Part shown: positions 37,303 to 50,400 of the stretch, piece by piece
How positions within the stretch are numbered: position 1 is the stretch's first letter
Layout: each line of letters begins with the position of its first letter
Assembly: GCA_947579665.1 (NCBI GenBank)
Contig: OX388351.1
Coordinates: 57,668,939-57,732,938 of the forward strand
DNA from: Sympetrum striolatum
Taxonomy: Eukaryota; Arthropoda; Insecta; Odonata; Libellulidae
Length of the DNA: 64,000 nt
Direction: 5' to 3'
The notes under the pieces: generated by a model
Database searches by the model: none
The model's input: only the letters and a program-made list of their open reading frames with translations
Told to the model about the DNA's origin: nothing
Made by a program: the position numbers and the translations under genes

Positions 37303-40300
37303 CTACTGAAAAGACTTAATTATATTGGCATAATTTAAAATCTCGTCAACAGCCACTTGATTTAATCCTTTGAGTAAAACAGCTTTGCCTTTCAGACCTC
37401 CTTCAACACCCTCAGGGGGTAGAATATATGATATATTACTATCAGCTCGTATTGGATCAAATTCAATCAAGTTTTCGTTACTATCTTTAAGATCTCTGTA
37501 ACTCCAAACACCAGGATGAACACTTTTTCCTTGACGAGCAAGAAGGTACACATTTTGCGCCTCGTGCGCATTTGTAAAGTTTTGAGGAACAAATGTGCCC
37601 TCATCTGGAAGATACTGGAGACAGTTGAATTTTGATTTTGACTCGCAGCTTCCTGCGGATAGATGGCCATTGATGTTTCCCTCCAAAAGCAGGCCGCAGA
37701 CCACAGCCCAATGGGCTCGATGGCCTTTCTTTTTGCAAGGGGTGTGATTAAAATCAGCATCATAACTGTATTTGTAGTTAAGGTATTTCATTTATGTTTG
37801 ATGTTTAATAAACACTAAAGATTAAAAGTATGAGCATAGAGGAAAATAGTCTCTCAGATAATTTTTATTAATATTTAGGATGAAATATCATATGCCAAAT
37901 TCTTTCATGTTTCAAATATTTAAATTGCTATAGAAATGAATGTTTTTCTCAGGATACGTGTTATAATAATCTTCTACTGTCCTTATGTGATGATAAAGAT
38001 ACATAAGCTAACAAAAAGTGTTTTTATTAAAATTGTGCACAGCAATGTCTTCATTTGATTACACATGGAACTTTTTCCCAATAACATATTTCATCCATTT
38101 GTTGGGAGAGAGCAAAATTTGCCCGTGCATATTTGGAGTGTAATGCAAACCAAACCATTGAAGAGATACTGATATTGTCATTTTCACTTCATCAATGATT
38201 CAGTTAGGATGTTGTTATTGAAGAATTCTATTGCCAATTGTCATTATCAATTCACAAAAACTACAGTATCTATTATATATAGATGCTTCTCCGGATTCAT
38301 TCATATATATAGATAGGTATATAGATAGATAGGATACAAATTCACAGCCTAAACCACAAGCGTGATTGAGCTGAAATTTTTACGACGTATTGGCCATAAC
38401 GTGGAACCCCCAGGAAAAAAGCGACTTTTATCCTTATTGTCATGGGTTCGATTCCAGAAGGCCCCAAAGTTCCGATTTTCTCCATAAGGATACATGGTGG
38501 GGTTTTTCGAAAATTTTTTTGAGGCACTTCCCGGAAAAGTAGGGAGTTGAAATTTGAGGGATCGCTAGAAGCTGTGCATATCCAACGAAAACCATTAACA
38601 CATCATCGAAGATTATCCTTGGTTCGATGCTAGGTTGGGGTAAAAATCACCCGTTTAAAATGTATTGTTGCGATTTTTAAGATTTTTTTTGGAGCCTTTC
38701 CCGAAGGCATGAAAACTTGAAATTCGGCATGTGGTTAGAGATCATAAATATATTTCATAATCAAATTTTAGGTATTCGGTTATGGTCCTTGGTTCGATCC
38801 CAGAGGGCCATTTGCACCCCTCAATGCATTTCTTACGGAGATAACGGAAGCAAATTTTAGGTACTTCTCGGCAAGATATTGACTTCAAACTATGCATGAA
38901 ATAAAACCAAGTTTTAACAAGTTATACTGTGCATTCCCAGCTGCCAATAGGTCCTGGGTTCGACACCAGGCGTCTCTACAATTAGTACACAATTTTCACA
39001 CACAGTTTAAAATGGCAATCTTGCGTTGTACTGCATAAAAACTATTACCAGAGAGACCCAGGTTCGATGCCAAACGATTAAATTTCAGCGTATTTTAAGA
39101 ATATTTTGAATCCTTTTTTTTTTATTTGAGAATTTTCCCGATATGATGCAGATATGAAATTGGTGTTGTCGATCTGCTTGCAGTATGCAAGCTACATTTT
39201 ACTCGTATAACTATAAAGCTTACACGTTCTGTGTTATGATTGTATGACAGATTTCAGTGTGATAAATAAATTCTCTTGCAAACCACTTAGGGCATGCATA
39301 TTACAGATTAGCCACCACTACAGTAAATAAAATCACTAGCAATTAGTTATCGATAAGAAAGTTCTTTTTCTCTTTATATTCTAACTCATGGATATACTTT
39401 TCTACTGGTAAGATTTAACCAAATTTTTTATGATTATATAAATTGTTAAAATTTTTACTATCCAAATCTATCTACTATACTATTATCTATATACTATACT
39501 ATACAATACTAACCCCCTCAAGGTTTAATTGTGATTAAAATTAGTGCATTCAATAATCAAGAAATATGGAAAAAAATTAGATGGGATTAAAACAGAAGAC
39601 AGTGGTGAAATATAACTTTCCTGCCTACAGTAATAACTATTAATCGACTTAAATAAAATAGAAAATTGACAAATGAGATGAGTTGGCCAAAACAATTCCA
39701 CTGAGGATGTCAAAAAATAATTTGTAATTCAGAACCTAAGGAGTGGAGTCGTAACAGAAAACGATCCCCAGGAGAATCCATTCAAACAAGAAAGGGCAAC
39801 ATGTGAAAACATGGGTAAATAAGATGTTTGCAGATTCAAACACTGCATGTTTAACTAGCAAATAACTTCACAACTCTGGCAAAGTCTTTCCTGAAAACAT
39901 GTGAGATATTGGAAGAAAGATGAAGCATTAGTAAGCAACTGCTTGAGAGAAGAATTTACAAGAGAAGTAAAACTGGCATGCAAGGTAAATTTGCAGTAAA
40001 AACAGTAGATCTCCAACTGTATGACTGAGCATAAGAAATTCAAAGAGCTTCAAGCCTTAGAAAATTTGCTTAAGGCACTAGTAAAACATGTGAATTAAAA
40101 AATAACATTCAGAAACTGGCACCTGCAAAAGTATCTCCCTACTAGGTTAACCAATAGTCATTCTAAAAGAGGAAAGACCCTTAAATTGCTTGAAAAATGG
40201 GAGTGTGCTGCAAATATTTCAGTTTGAGAAGCTAAGCGATTTTACATAATAAGAAACCATCTCAGGAAATGGAAACTTGTTATCCTCAATAACTTTCACA

Positions 40301-41000
40301 AAGCTTCACTTAGCACAATTCAAAACACAAAGAGACATTGATGGAAATATGATATTTACGAAACAAAAAAAGTCCACAAACTTCAAGCTTGTGATCAACG
40401 GTTTAGAAGGATACGGAATCAGCAGTAAGGCTCCATCCATTATTTGAGCAAGAACATATTCTTTGTTTTCAAGCCCCTTTTCTAATATTTCAGTCTCAAA
40501 TCCAATTAACGTTTTAGCAATATCTGCCAAGTACTCAACAGAAAACATCTCTCCATTATTCGAATAGCCTCTCGATTTTGTGTACTTCAATATTTCATCC
40601 ACTTTCAACATTCTATCTCTGCATGACGTAGCCATACTTAATGCTGCTAATCCACAGCTAGAATACAAGTGCAAAGGTTAATTTTGAAATAAGATCCAAA
40701 ATAAATCACATATAATCCAACTCACGTCGGTCCATCCTGTAATACTGGGTGCAGGTAACGATAATTGCAGACAAAGCATCTCCTGTTTGATATCATCGCT
40801 TTCAAGACTTTTTCAAAAATATCTTTGAGATCATCTTCTAAACTTTGCTTTTTTGACACATTTGCTGAAGATTCTTTAGGGATCTGTCCCTCATGCTTAT
40901 TAAAAACTGGAAAAATAGGAGGTGGAAGAGGAATACTCATCTTTATGTGAACTTCGTAAAAAAATTGGTTGCCAGTAGTTGAAGCATATCTTTTCATCAT
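37303..41000 (-). CDS. ACTMAP: Actin maturation protease (C19orf54 family)
   Basis: Three exons: 41000-40726, 40657-40415 and 37765-37303, in phase, encoding 326 residues. The enzyme removes the acetylated N-terminal Cys or Met from new actin. The proposed catalytic Cys93 is in DGPTCGLAAL (human EGPQCGLVAL). The catalytic His191 is in KGHRAHWAVVCG, right after YDADFNHTPC. Further family blocks are GYSNNGEMFSVEYLADIA, LLLIPY at the exon 2/3 join, NVYLLARQGKS, and a C-terminal KGKAVLL. A proline-rich stretch (PLPPPIFP) near residue 25 mirrors the proline-rich N-terminus of the human protein. The first of two adjacent ATGs was taken as start; an ATG at residue 21 is an alternative. Intron 2 holds a GGTTCGA-array element. 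It shares a promoter region with GPS2. Confidence 0.92.
38270..39205 (+). repeat. GGTTCGA-array element, copy 4 (one unit deleted)
   Basis: Cores start at 38445, 38621, 38791, 38957 and 39061. The first three spacings (176, 170, 166) equal those in copy 2, but the fifth core is missing and 104 bp separate the last two, so most of two unit lengths has collapsed. Both ends are standard. No convincing target duplication was found. In ACTMAP intron 2. Confidence 0.85.
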
Positions 41001-41408
41001 GGAAGACGTAGTACTTTATTTAAACCAATTGACTTAAGCACGAAAAATAAGGAAAAGTTTTCGATTTTTATGATCTACATTTCTACTGGTGGAAAAATAC
41101 TTCACGATGACAACATTAATGACACACGTATTACATTCCTATTCCGAGCTGTGAAAAGAAACCAAAGTTGAAGTTCGAACGAACAAAAACTATCGAAGGT
41201 ATCGAAGTCTCTTCTTGCGCGATAGACATCGATATATATATATCGGCCCATGAATACGGAACACAACAAATGGTTGCGGAGGGTTCGTAGACCGAAGTCT
41301 CTTAGCAAATATGAACATATTAAGATTATAAAATACATTTGAGCAAAAACTGCCATTTAATTTAACATCGCACTATCCTTACGTAAGTTAAAATCCAAAG
41401 TTAACAAA
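41001..41408. promoter_or_regulatory. Shared divergent promoter, ACTMAP/GPS2
   Basis: Only 408 bp separate the two start codons, so both transcripts must start here or in undetected 5' exons. CATCGATA at 41227-41234 matches 7 of 8 bases of the insect DRE (TATCGATA). Two partial copies (CTATCGA, GTATCGA) lie just before it, and TATATATAT follows. DRE elements are typical of insect housekeeping and divergent promoters. Confidence 0.55.
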
Positions 41409-44400
41409 ATGCCGGCAGCTTTAGTCGAAAAACCGAAAAGAAATGAGGCGATGTGGAATGCGCTGAAAGCACATATCATCCGTGAAAGGCAAAAGAAAAA
41501 ACAGGGTCAGTATATTTGAAGAATTAACATTTTGTGAAAATGTATCATTCAAATGTTCATTTTTTAATTTATAATTATCTTTTTAGAGCAAGAAGCTGAT
41601 GCGGAAGTAGAAAGACAGCGCAAGGAGCGAGAACGTCAACAGAAGCAAGATGTCATGACTTTAGGGGAAACAAGAGAGCAAATTTCACATTTGGAAGCTA
41701 AACTGGCCCAATTAAAGGACGAAAAGCATCAGCTTTTTCTGCAGTTGAAGAAAGTACTCAATGAAGATGACATTCGTCGCAAACAGCTCGTGAAAGAATC
41801 TAAGTATGAAATTTAAAATTCGAGCATGTTTAGGTTGTTCGTCCAGACTGCCTGCACTTGTTCTTATTGTAATAACTCCATAATGTCTATTAAGCTTTTG
41901 GACTCTCTTGTAATGAGCTCCCGTTATTGAAAATTTTATTTCTTATTATGCTGAACGTAATGCAATTGTGCAGCGAACTCCTTTTCATTTCCTAATATCT
42001 CTGCGTCCTATTTTATTTATAGCGAAATGATGAACAAGCATGGAAGCTACCCAGCTTTGGCACTTGGATCTGGAGGTCATCCTCAAATATTCTTGCAGGC
42101 TAACATGTCTTTAGCTGGTCGAGGTGGTCCTATGTATAAAGTAGTAAATCATGGGCATGGTCAGCACACTTTGCTCCCTTCTCTTAGCCAATATGAGGTT
42201 ATTCAAAATGGAGCTATGATGGTAAGTAGAAAGGAAAACTGTTACCTACCCGGGTGGGTATGGCAATAGTTGGATGATGGGTTTAATACTTAGTTAAAAA
42301 AAATTTATTATGTCTGTCTGACTTCTTCTATATTTCTGTCTTTTGACTCGCAACTGATGGTCTTTATTTTCTTCTTTGATTTTTCACTTTCTCTGCTAAA
42401 CTAAACAAAATCATCAGTTGTATCATATTGAGACATTTAAAATTGTATTACTGCATATATATTTGGTTTTGCAATTTTAACGTTACTAATGTGTTCAATG
42501 AAGTCGGTTTTGCGCGTTTTTCATTAATATGAATGTAATAAACTTTGCCACCTACAGTGATGTAGAAGGAACATTTCAAAGAATTAATATTTGTGAAGTT
42601 GTTTTGTTACTTTAAAACATTTAGTCTTGATGAGTTTTGCTGTAGGCTATCTCTAATTTACTTAGTTTAAGGTAAACAACATTCACGTCTTCTTTGTAAT
42701 AAATTATAGATTAACAGACCACTTTACATTTCATTTTGAAGATTTATTTCCTTATCTTTCTCTTAGGTGAACAGAAACAAAGTATAGTGGGGATAGGATT
42801 AGCTTAAATTTAAGTTAACTTACAATTTAAGAATTTAGTCTTTCATTAATAACAATTGGGGGAAAAGTAAGTTATTCTGTAAATGCATGCAATTGAAATC
42901 AATATCAATGTTATAAATACTAAATAATTGAGTGCGAACATTATAATATTCTTGAAATTTATTAAAATAAGAGATTTTGAATAATTATGATTGATTATCA
43001 TTTCATTTCTACTACATTCCTATAACAAATATTTACTTACAAATAGTCGATTAGTATTGTATTAAAAGGATAGGCCTTTTACTAATAGGAAAATCTCATA
43101 ACCACATTTGTAAAACAATAGGATGTTCTAGCGTCTAATCTTCTGTATATATATTTATATTATTTCAATGTATTTATTTGTGTAATTATAGGCATACAGC
43201 ATGCATCATAGTTGGGGATGTTGGTGAAATATCAAATTTAACTTATAAGGACTGTAACTCTGAACTTAAAAGTTGACTTAACATGCAAATTTCTTATTAT
43301 TAATGGCAGTTATGTAGCTTTGTAAAATTACATTTAATTCAAATTGCTAAAACAATGTATGAAGAGTTTGGTGAAATGAGTTTCATTCCATTGAATTTGT
43401 ATATTAATTTTGCAAATGCTTATAACACAATAGTTGTATCTATATCCAAATATCGAAAGAGATGTGATTTTTATATGCCTATAAATATAGTAGTTTTAAT
43501 CTGATGAAATACTCTTATGTGTTCTTATCATTATATCAGGTATGGTCATGTGGGAAAAAGATTTTGCATTAAATCAGTGAAATGTGAACATACATCCGTT
43601 CACAGTTTTGTGAGTCTAACTACATGCAAATTTAGCACATTTACATGGAATTGGCCATCTTTTTGCAAAAAATCACATGTGTTTTTGAGGGAAAGGGTTT
43701 AGTTTCTTCAGGTCCCTCATTACATTCTTTTACATTTTTAATTACTTGTGAAATAATATCCATATCCTATGAAACACTCCTCAACTTGCAACCATCCTCG
43801 ACTAGTCCTGACCTAAATTCTCAAAATGTCATTTCAAACTTGGGTCAATTTGTAATAATAATAATAATAGTTTTATTACCCATAGACCAAGAATACAGGT
43901 ATAGGCGTTGTCAAAAATTTCAAACATACATGTACAAATAATATAAAGCAATAAGCAAAGCGGAGTAATGAATGAAATTGAGGGAAAAGTTAGCAAAAGA
44001 TTGTAGAACAAAAGGAAAACAGATCAAAAAATCAAGTTACAAGGTTAATATTCCTATATTTGATTCATTTACAGAGTACAAAGGGCTGTCCAAGAGCCAC
44101 ACTAGGATAATTATTTTCAAATTTTGGATTGTTTGCACTCGCATAATTGCTGAGTAATTTAGGCTGTTTGAGGTTTTCGCTAGTCTGTGTCGGGGCATAG
44201 CAATGCATTCAGCATGACGAGTATTATGGGAGTGTAAAGTAGAACAAGCTGTAAACCTATTGATCTTCTTTTTGATATAGACAAGAGAGTCGTAAATATA
44301 ACAGGAGTACACAGTGATAATTCTTTTTTCGATGAAGAGTGGTTTGCAGTGCTGTCTATTAGGGATATCAGGTATAGGCCGAATAGCCTTATTCTGTTAT

Positions 44401-47400
44401 AGAAGTAGACTACAAACATGAGGTGATTGCCCCTAGATCCTAATGCCGTAAGTAATATGGGGATGAAAAAAAGCAAAATAGACAGAACGTAAATAAACAG
44501 GAGGGGCAATATTTGGGCCTGCGTATCAGAAAAGAACTCTGAATAATTTACTAGACACATTATTGATGTGTTCATACCAAGTCAGTTTGGGATCATTATC
44601 AATCAATCATGAGAGCTTCATTATCATTTACTCAATTAAAATTCATTTTTCTGAAGTAACGTAATTTTCAAATACGTTTTTGTCAAGAAATGTTACAATG
44701 AATGACATGTGATAAAAATTTTCATTAGAAATACTAAGAATTGGTAAACAAATTTTGTTTTCAGGGACTAAAATTCTTTCTAAGATTCAATGTGTATTTT
44801 AATCAGCTCTTAATAAAGCTGTGTTACGTTTATTCTATTACAGTGAATATTTTCTTGCAGTTTCTCATGTTTTTACTGGAACTTTTTTCTTGAATTAACT
44901 TTCTTAATCTTTGTGTTCATCTGATCTTTTTTTTGATGCTTTTCTCAAATACCTCAGCATGTCAATTTAAATGAAAAATGAGGCAAGAAAGTGTCTCATA
45001 ACACTAATTCATTGATAACCAAGGAACTTAGCTTATCATGAAGGTGTTTACATTTTTATTTCAATTGCACATTCTATAAATACCAACAGTATATCAATCA
45101 GGGTCCTGCTGGAACCCTGAGGGATATTTTTATTTTTTATAAAAGAATTTTATATATGCTGTTTTATATTTTTTATCTTTAACTGGCACAGAATTCAGGA
45201 AAAATGTACTTATTTTAGTAACAGCAAGATTACTAAAATGTCATCTCCAAGGACCCTCCTGGGTATTTTAAGTGTTAAGAAATCTCAAACTATATGGAGA
45301 AAGTGTAGATTTTCAAACAAAATCAGGCACTTGCGAGTTACCTGATGCTAGAAATTGTTAGAAGTGGAAAATGTTTGCGAGTTGGGGAGTGGCTTTACTT
45401 AATTTAAATATTGTTGATTTGTTTTTGAGCGATTTGATTTTTTGTTCGACTTATAGCAGAATGGATAGAATTTCTGTTTGGCCGATTGAGTGTTGCTGTC
45501 TGCATGTAGTCATGGGTGTATCTGATTTTTCAATTTGTAGGGGGCTCTTAAAAGAACTCACAGCCCATCTCCTCCTCTCCACCAGGGATACCACCAAGGC
45601 TATGGATATAAACCTGGAAGCATTCCTGCATATCCTCAACAGAGTAAGTTGTTGGACACTCCTACCCTTCCCTCCTTGAAATTTCAGAATTGTGTCTCAG
45701 TCGCTGACTGTCATTTTCCTTAAATTGCAGAGGTGGATGATGGGCGAAGGAGTCATGAATATGTGAGAGCTGTGCTGTGGAACAGTAAGTACCAAATTGT
45801 CTCTAACTGCCCATATGCTGCTGCAGGATTTGGAAGAAACCTCGGCAGTTGGGCAAATCCAGCCCTCAATTTTAACCTTATCAAATCTCAACTATAGTAG
45901 CATGATTTTTTTATCCTAATTCTGGCAGCCTAACGTGTCTAGCAGTGCAATTTTGTTAGTCTGGCATTATCGTAGTAGTAGTATTGTTAAAAGTGCTTCG
46001 ACAGCTTAGGTCATTTCGCACATTGGCTCCCACCGGGAATCGAACCCGGGACCGCTTTCACCAAAGGCAAACGCGCTGTCCACATGACTATCCGGGAGCC
46101 CACTGGCATTATCATATTTATAGTAGTTATGAATTATCTTTGCTGCTAATAGTAATTCTTTCTGATCATAAAACCTGAAATTTGATTATGTAGTTTCATT
46201 AATAGCTTAGCAGATGGTATTCATACAGGTCATGTGCAGTTAATTGTGCTTTGATCCATTCAATATTTAGTATATTTTTCAGCCTGAACTTAATTCCTTT
46301 ATGTTTAAAGAAAACTTGCTAAAACTAAGATCTTGCTCAAGTATATTTATTTTATGAAATACTATAGAGTTACAATATCGTAAGTTATGCCTGTATTCTT
46401 TTTACTTTCTCCGTATACGTAGTATAGAGAAAGTATTGTATTCGCAAAAAAATTCGACCTCCAGATTTCGACGGAAATAGATGTTTTGGGGCCCATAGAG
46501 CATGTTTTAGCTATTTTCCCGAACATGTCTGTCTGTGTGTGTGTCTGTCTGTCTGTCTGTTTGTGGTTAAAAAGTTTGTGGGCGCTCTATCTTAAAAAGT
46601 AATTATCCGATCATTTTCAAAATTTATATGTAGAATTTTCCTAACAATGCCAAAAGTTGATTAGTTTTTGGTGAATATTGCTTAACCGGAAGTTACGGTT
46701 TATCCGGAACAAAATTTTGTTTCTTAAATATCTCTGTCAGAAGGCATCATAGGTATATACATTTACACACAAAAAATGTAGATAATGTATTTTACTACAA
46801 CTTTTGTATAAAACACTTTTTCGTAACACTGATTGTTTAGGAGTTATTCCCCAATAATGGTTAGCCGGAAGTTGTTGTTAATCCAGAAATGGAAGTTTTT
46901 CATACATATCTCTGTCAAAATGCAATTTAGGTATATACATTTACATACAAACGTTATAGATAATGTATTTTACTACAACTTTTGTATAAAACATTTTTCC
47001 GTAACCCTGATTGTTTAGGAGTTATTCCCCAATAATGGTTAAACAGAAGTTGTTGTTTACACAGAAAAGGAAGTTTTTCATACATATCTCTGCCAGAATG
47101 CAATTTAGGTATATACATTTACATACAAAAGTTATAGATAATGTATTTTACTACAACTTTTGTATGAAACAGCTTTCCGTAACACTGATTAATTAGGAGT
47201 TATTCTTCAATAATGGTTAACCTGAAGTTGTTGTTTAACCATAAATTGAAGTTTTTCATACTTATCTCTGTCAGAATGCAATTTAGGTATATACAATTAT
47301 GTACCAAAGTTATATATTATGTTTTTTACTACTAAGCTTGTATGAAACATTTTCTTGTAACACTCATTGTTTTGGAGTTTCTTATATATTACCGGCATAG

Positions 47401-50400
47401 GCTTCTGTTTTCTATAAATACGGAGAAAGTCATGTGTTGGCCACATCAGATTTTTTGGATTCTGTAAAGACATAATGCCAAAGGTAAGTAAGAGATAGAA
47501 ATTATTAAACTATTGTAAGTGATACCCAAATATTATAATTAAGACGTTAAGGCTCCAAAAACACAGATTGGATTAATGTTAACATCAATTGATCTCCAGA
47601 GGTGCAGGCATTTAAATGAAGCAGCAGAAGGGTTTGGGAGAGGGGGTGGCCAAGTGAGTAAACCCAGTGTTAAAGGTTTCTTAATGTTTTTTTCAATCTC
47701 TCTAGCATAATAATACCTGTGGACTATGAGAAGTTGCCCACACAGAGTGGAGGAGATTAGAGGGATGTGTAATTTTTTGAAAAAGATAATGTTGATGTTT
47801 CAACACATCAAGAGTCAGTTAACACATTTAATATTAGTGTAAATTTGTGTTATTCTTGATTTAGAAATATGAAGTGAGATTAAAAGGAAAAATAGAGCTT
47901 TTAGTATCCTTATTATTATTGAAATTCAATTGTTTCAAATTTGGACGAAGTATAACTTTGGGATTGTAATTTTTGTTACCTGATTAAATATTCTTGGAAA
48001 ATTAAACCCAAATAAGATAAGTTATACTTCTCATCAAGCTGATACTGCATCATGCAAAGGATTGAATTGAGGTATGGAATTCCTGGTTGATCTTCTCTAA
48101 TTTCGATTCTTCATTTACAATTTAGAAAACTCTCCCTTGGCACCATACCCTCCAACCCAGCCTCCAGCTGGCAGCAGTGGTGCCTTTTATTCTCATGCTC
48201 CTATTGGTGCCAGTGGTAGTGGTGCTCAAGTGGTTGTGGGTGGAGCACCTCCAGGACATGGACCACACTCTCACCCTGTTTCGGTCGGGACCACGGCAGT
48301 TTCATATCCCGCACCTACGGCTGCTCAGACTGTTTACACATACGCTGGCACTCATCCCCAGTATTCCCAGGCACCACCTGGAGCTCCAGCACCTCAAAGA
48401 GAAGAGCCTGCTGGGAAACATCTGCCGCAACAACACCCAGTGTCTTCCACTGGAGCAAGTGGAGGCGTATATCTGAGCCATGTTGCTGCACCACGAGGAA
48501 TTCCTCATAACCAAGGTATAGTATTCTTAAGCTCTGTAAATGAATGTGTGTACTGGTATAATAGCTAAATTGTTCATGCTTTTATAAAACAGTGGCTCAA
48601 ATAAAAGGGATTTGTTAATAATTGTTATGAACCAGAGATAGAACAGGAGAGAAATTCTGTGTTAGCTGGAAGCATCTGTATTCTGCATTTTTGGTTAAAT
48701 ATTAATTGATTACTTGGTGTGGTTGATTGATTGAACTATGAATATTAATGATAGAACTATGGCTGACAATATTTCTACAGAGCTCTTTCAGTCAGACAGT
48801 AAATAAAAGTTCTTAATATAACAATCATTATTTTCAAAATTATTAATATATACCCCCTTTTATAATTATAAAAATGTTTGTGCTTTGAAATTTTTAATTA
48901 GTTTATTTTAGCAGAAATTACTTGTTGAATACTGCTCATCTTAGACTTAATTATCTGTTTACCTCAGTGAATAGAAAAATCATTTTCTTTTCCATTATGA
49001 ATCTGTATGGCACTCCCTGATAGTGAAATTGACTAAGTGTCCATATTAATTTGGGGATTGATTGAATACAAGCAGTTTTTCATTGTAGAATGAAAATTGT
49101 CTAATTGTATTCGTCTCTTTCCTTTAAAACATTTCCAGAAGGTCAACTTTCTGCTTACATTTGAATAAATAAATAATATCTTGCCCTAAGCATTTCACAG
49201 AACAAAGTTTTCTAGAAAAAATAGTGGGAACTAAACCTATGACATGACCTCTCATTAGCTCTAGTTTTCAGATTAAGGTGTTTCCTCTCACTTTCATCCC
49301 ATAGCGTAGCCTCAATTTTTAATTACATAGGGGGATTTGTTGTTAATACATTTCATCACTTATATGTTTTAAGCATGATTTCTGCAAAGCAGATAAGTTC
49401 CCTCATCAAAAATCTATGGAATAAAAATTAATTTTCAAAACTAGGGCAAATACAACATTCCAAATTTCCCTGTTATTCATGCTAGATTAGCACCTCTGTG
49501 TTTGGAAAGCAACACTGGAGAAATATTATAGTGTTTTTTATTTCCTTTATTTTATGAGGGTATTGGCAGAGGACGTAGCAGAAGTAAACTGTTTATAAAA
49601 TTGATTTTTCTTGCAGTTACTAGAGAATACATTATATGTATTTTTATAAAACCATGAATGTCTATATTTTTAAATTGCCATGAAATTCTGTCTCAGTATA
49701 CCAAATCATATTAAATTTTGTTTCCTATTTCAGCATATGTTAGCTCTCTGCATCAGCAGCAGCCTATGGATCACATTAGCTCTAAGAGCTCAAATTTTCC
49801 AGCATCTGGAGGTGGTGTTTCCGAGCCTGAGAAGTATTATGCTGTAGGTCCCCCACAGAGCTCAATTGCTGGCATCCGACCACAGGCATCCCACATACAC
49901 GCATCTCCCATGCCACTTCAGCAGCCTCCTCCTCCTCAGGTATCTACATTAATACCATTCTAGGGGCACATTTTTAAATTCATCAATCTTATGAGTGATG
50001 GATTACATCAATGTCCATCTGATTACTTAGATGGATTTTCAGTTCCTGATGAATTGTTGTTACATCTCCGTAATTCTTTAAACTTGATTGAAGCAAGGAT
50101 GTTTGTGTTTGTGGATTGTTGCATCATAAGTACCGTATTTCCCGGCCTATAAGACGCACCGGCGCATATGATGCACCTTGATTTTACAGGTAAGAATTTA
50201 CAAAGAAACTCATAATGTTTTCCATAAGGTTGAGTGCCGATGAACTCTATATGGTGAGAGATACAATGTATTAGCATAGGGATGACATCTCCGTTAGCCC
50301 AATGTTTATAAGTTTTGCAGCAGCACCACATGCGAGATTAAATTAAACGTGCTACATTGTATGCATTTCCGATTTACCAGGGAATTTTTTTAAAGAAAGT

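Noticed and set aside
39420..39515. CTATA-rich simple repeat as a regulatory array
   Set aside because: Irregular low-complexity sequence with no fixed unit.
46026..46102. Working tRNA gene
   Set aside because: Head of a SINE with an 11-bp target duplication and tail; an extra base near the acceptor stem and poor anticodon arm.
46833..47196. Two near-identical 61-residue ORFs as paralogous small genes
   Set aside because: They are successive 178-bp tandem units of a noncoding element; similarity reflects the DNA repeat.
48177..48476. Second frame ORF of 99 residues over GPS2 exon
   Set aside because: Frame shadow; the used frame joins both neighbours in phase.
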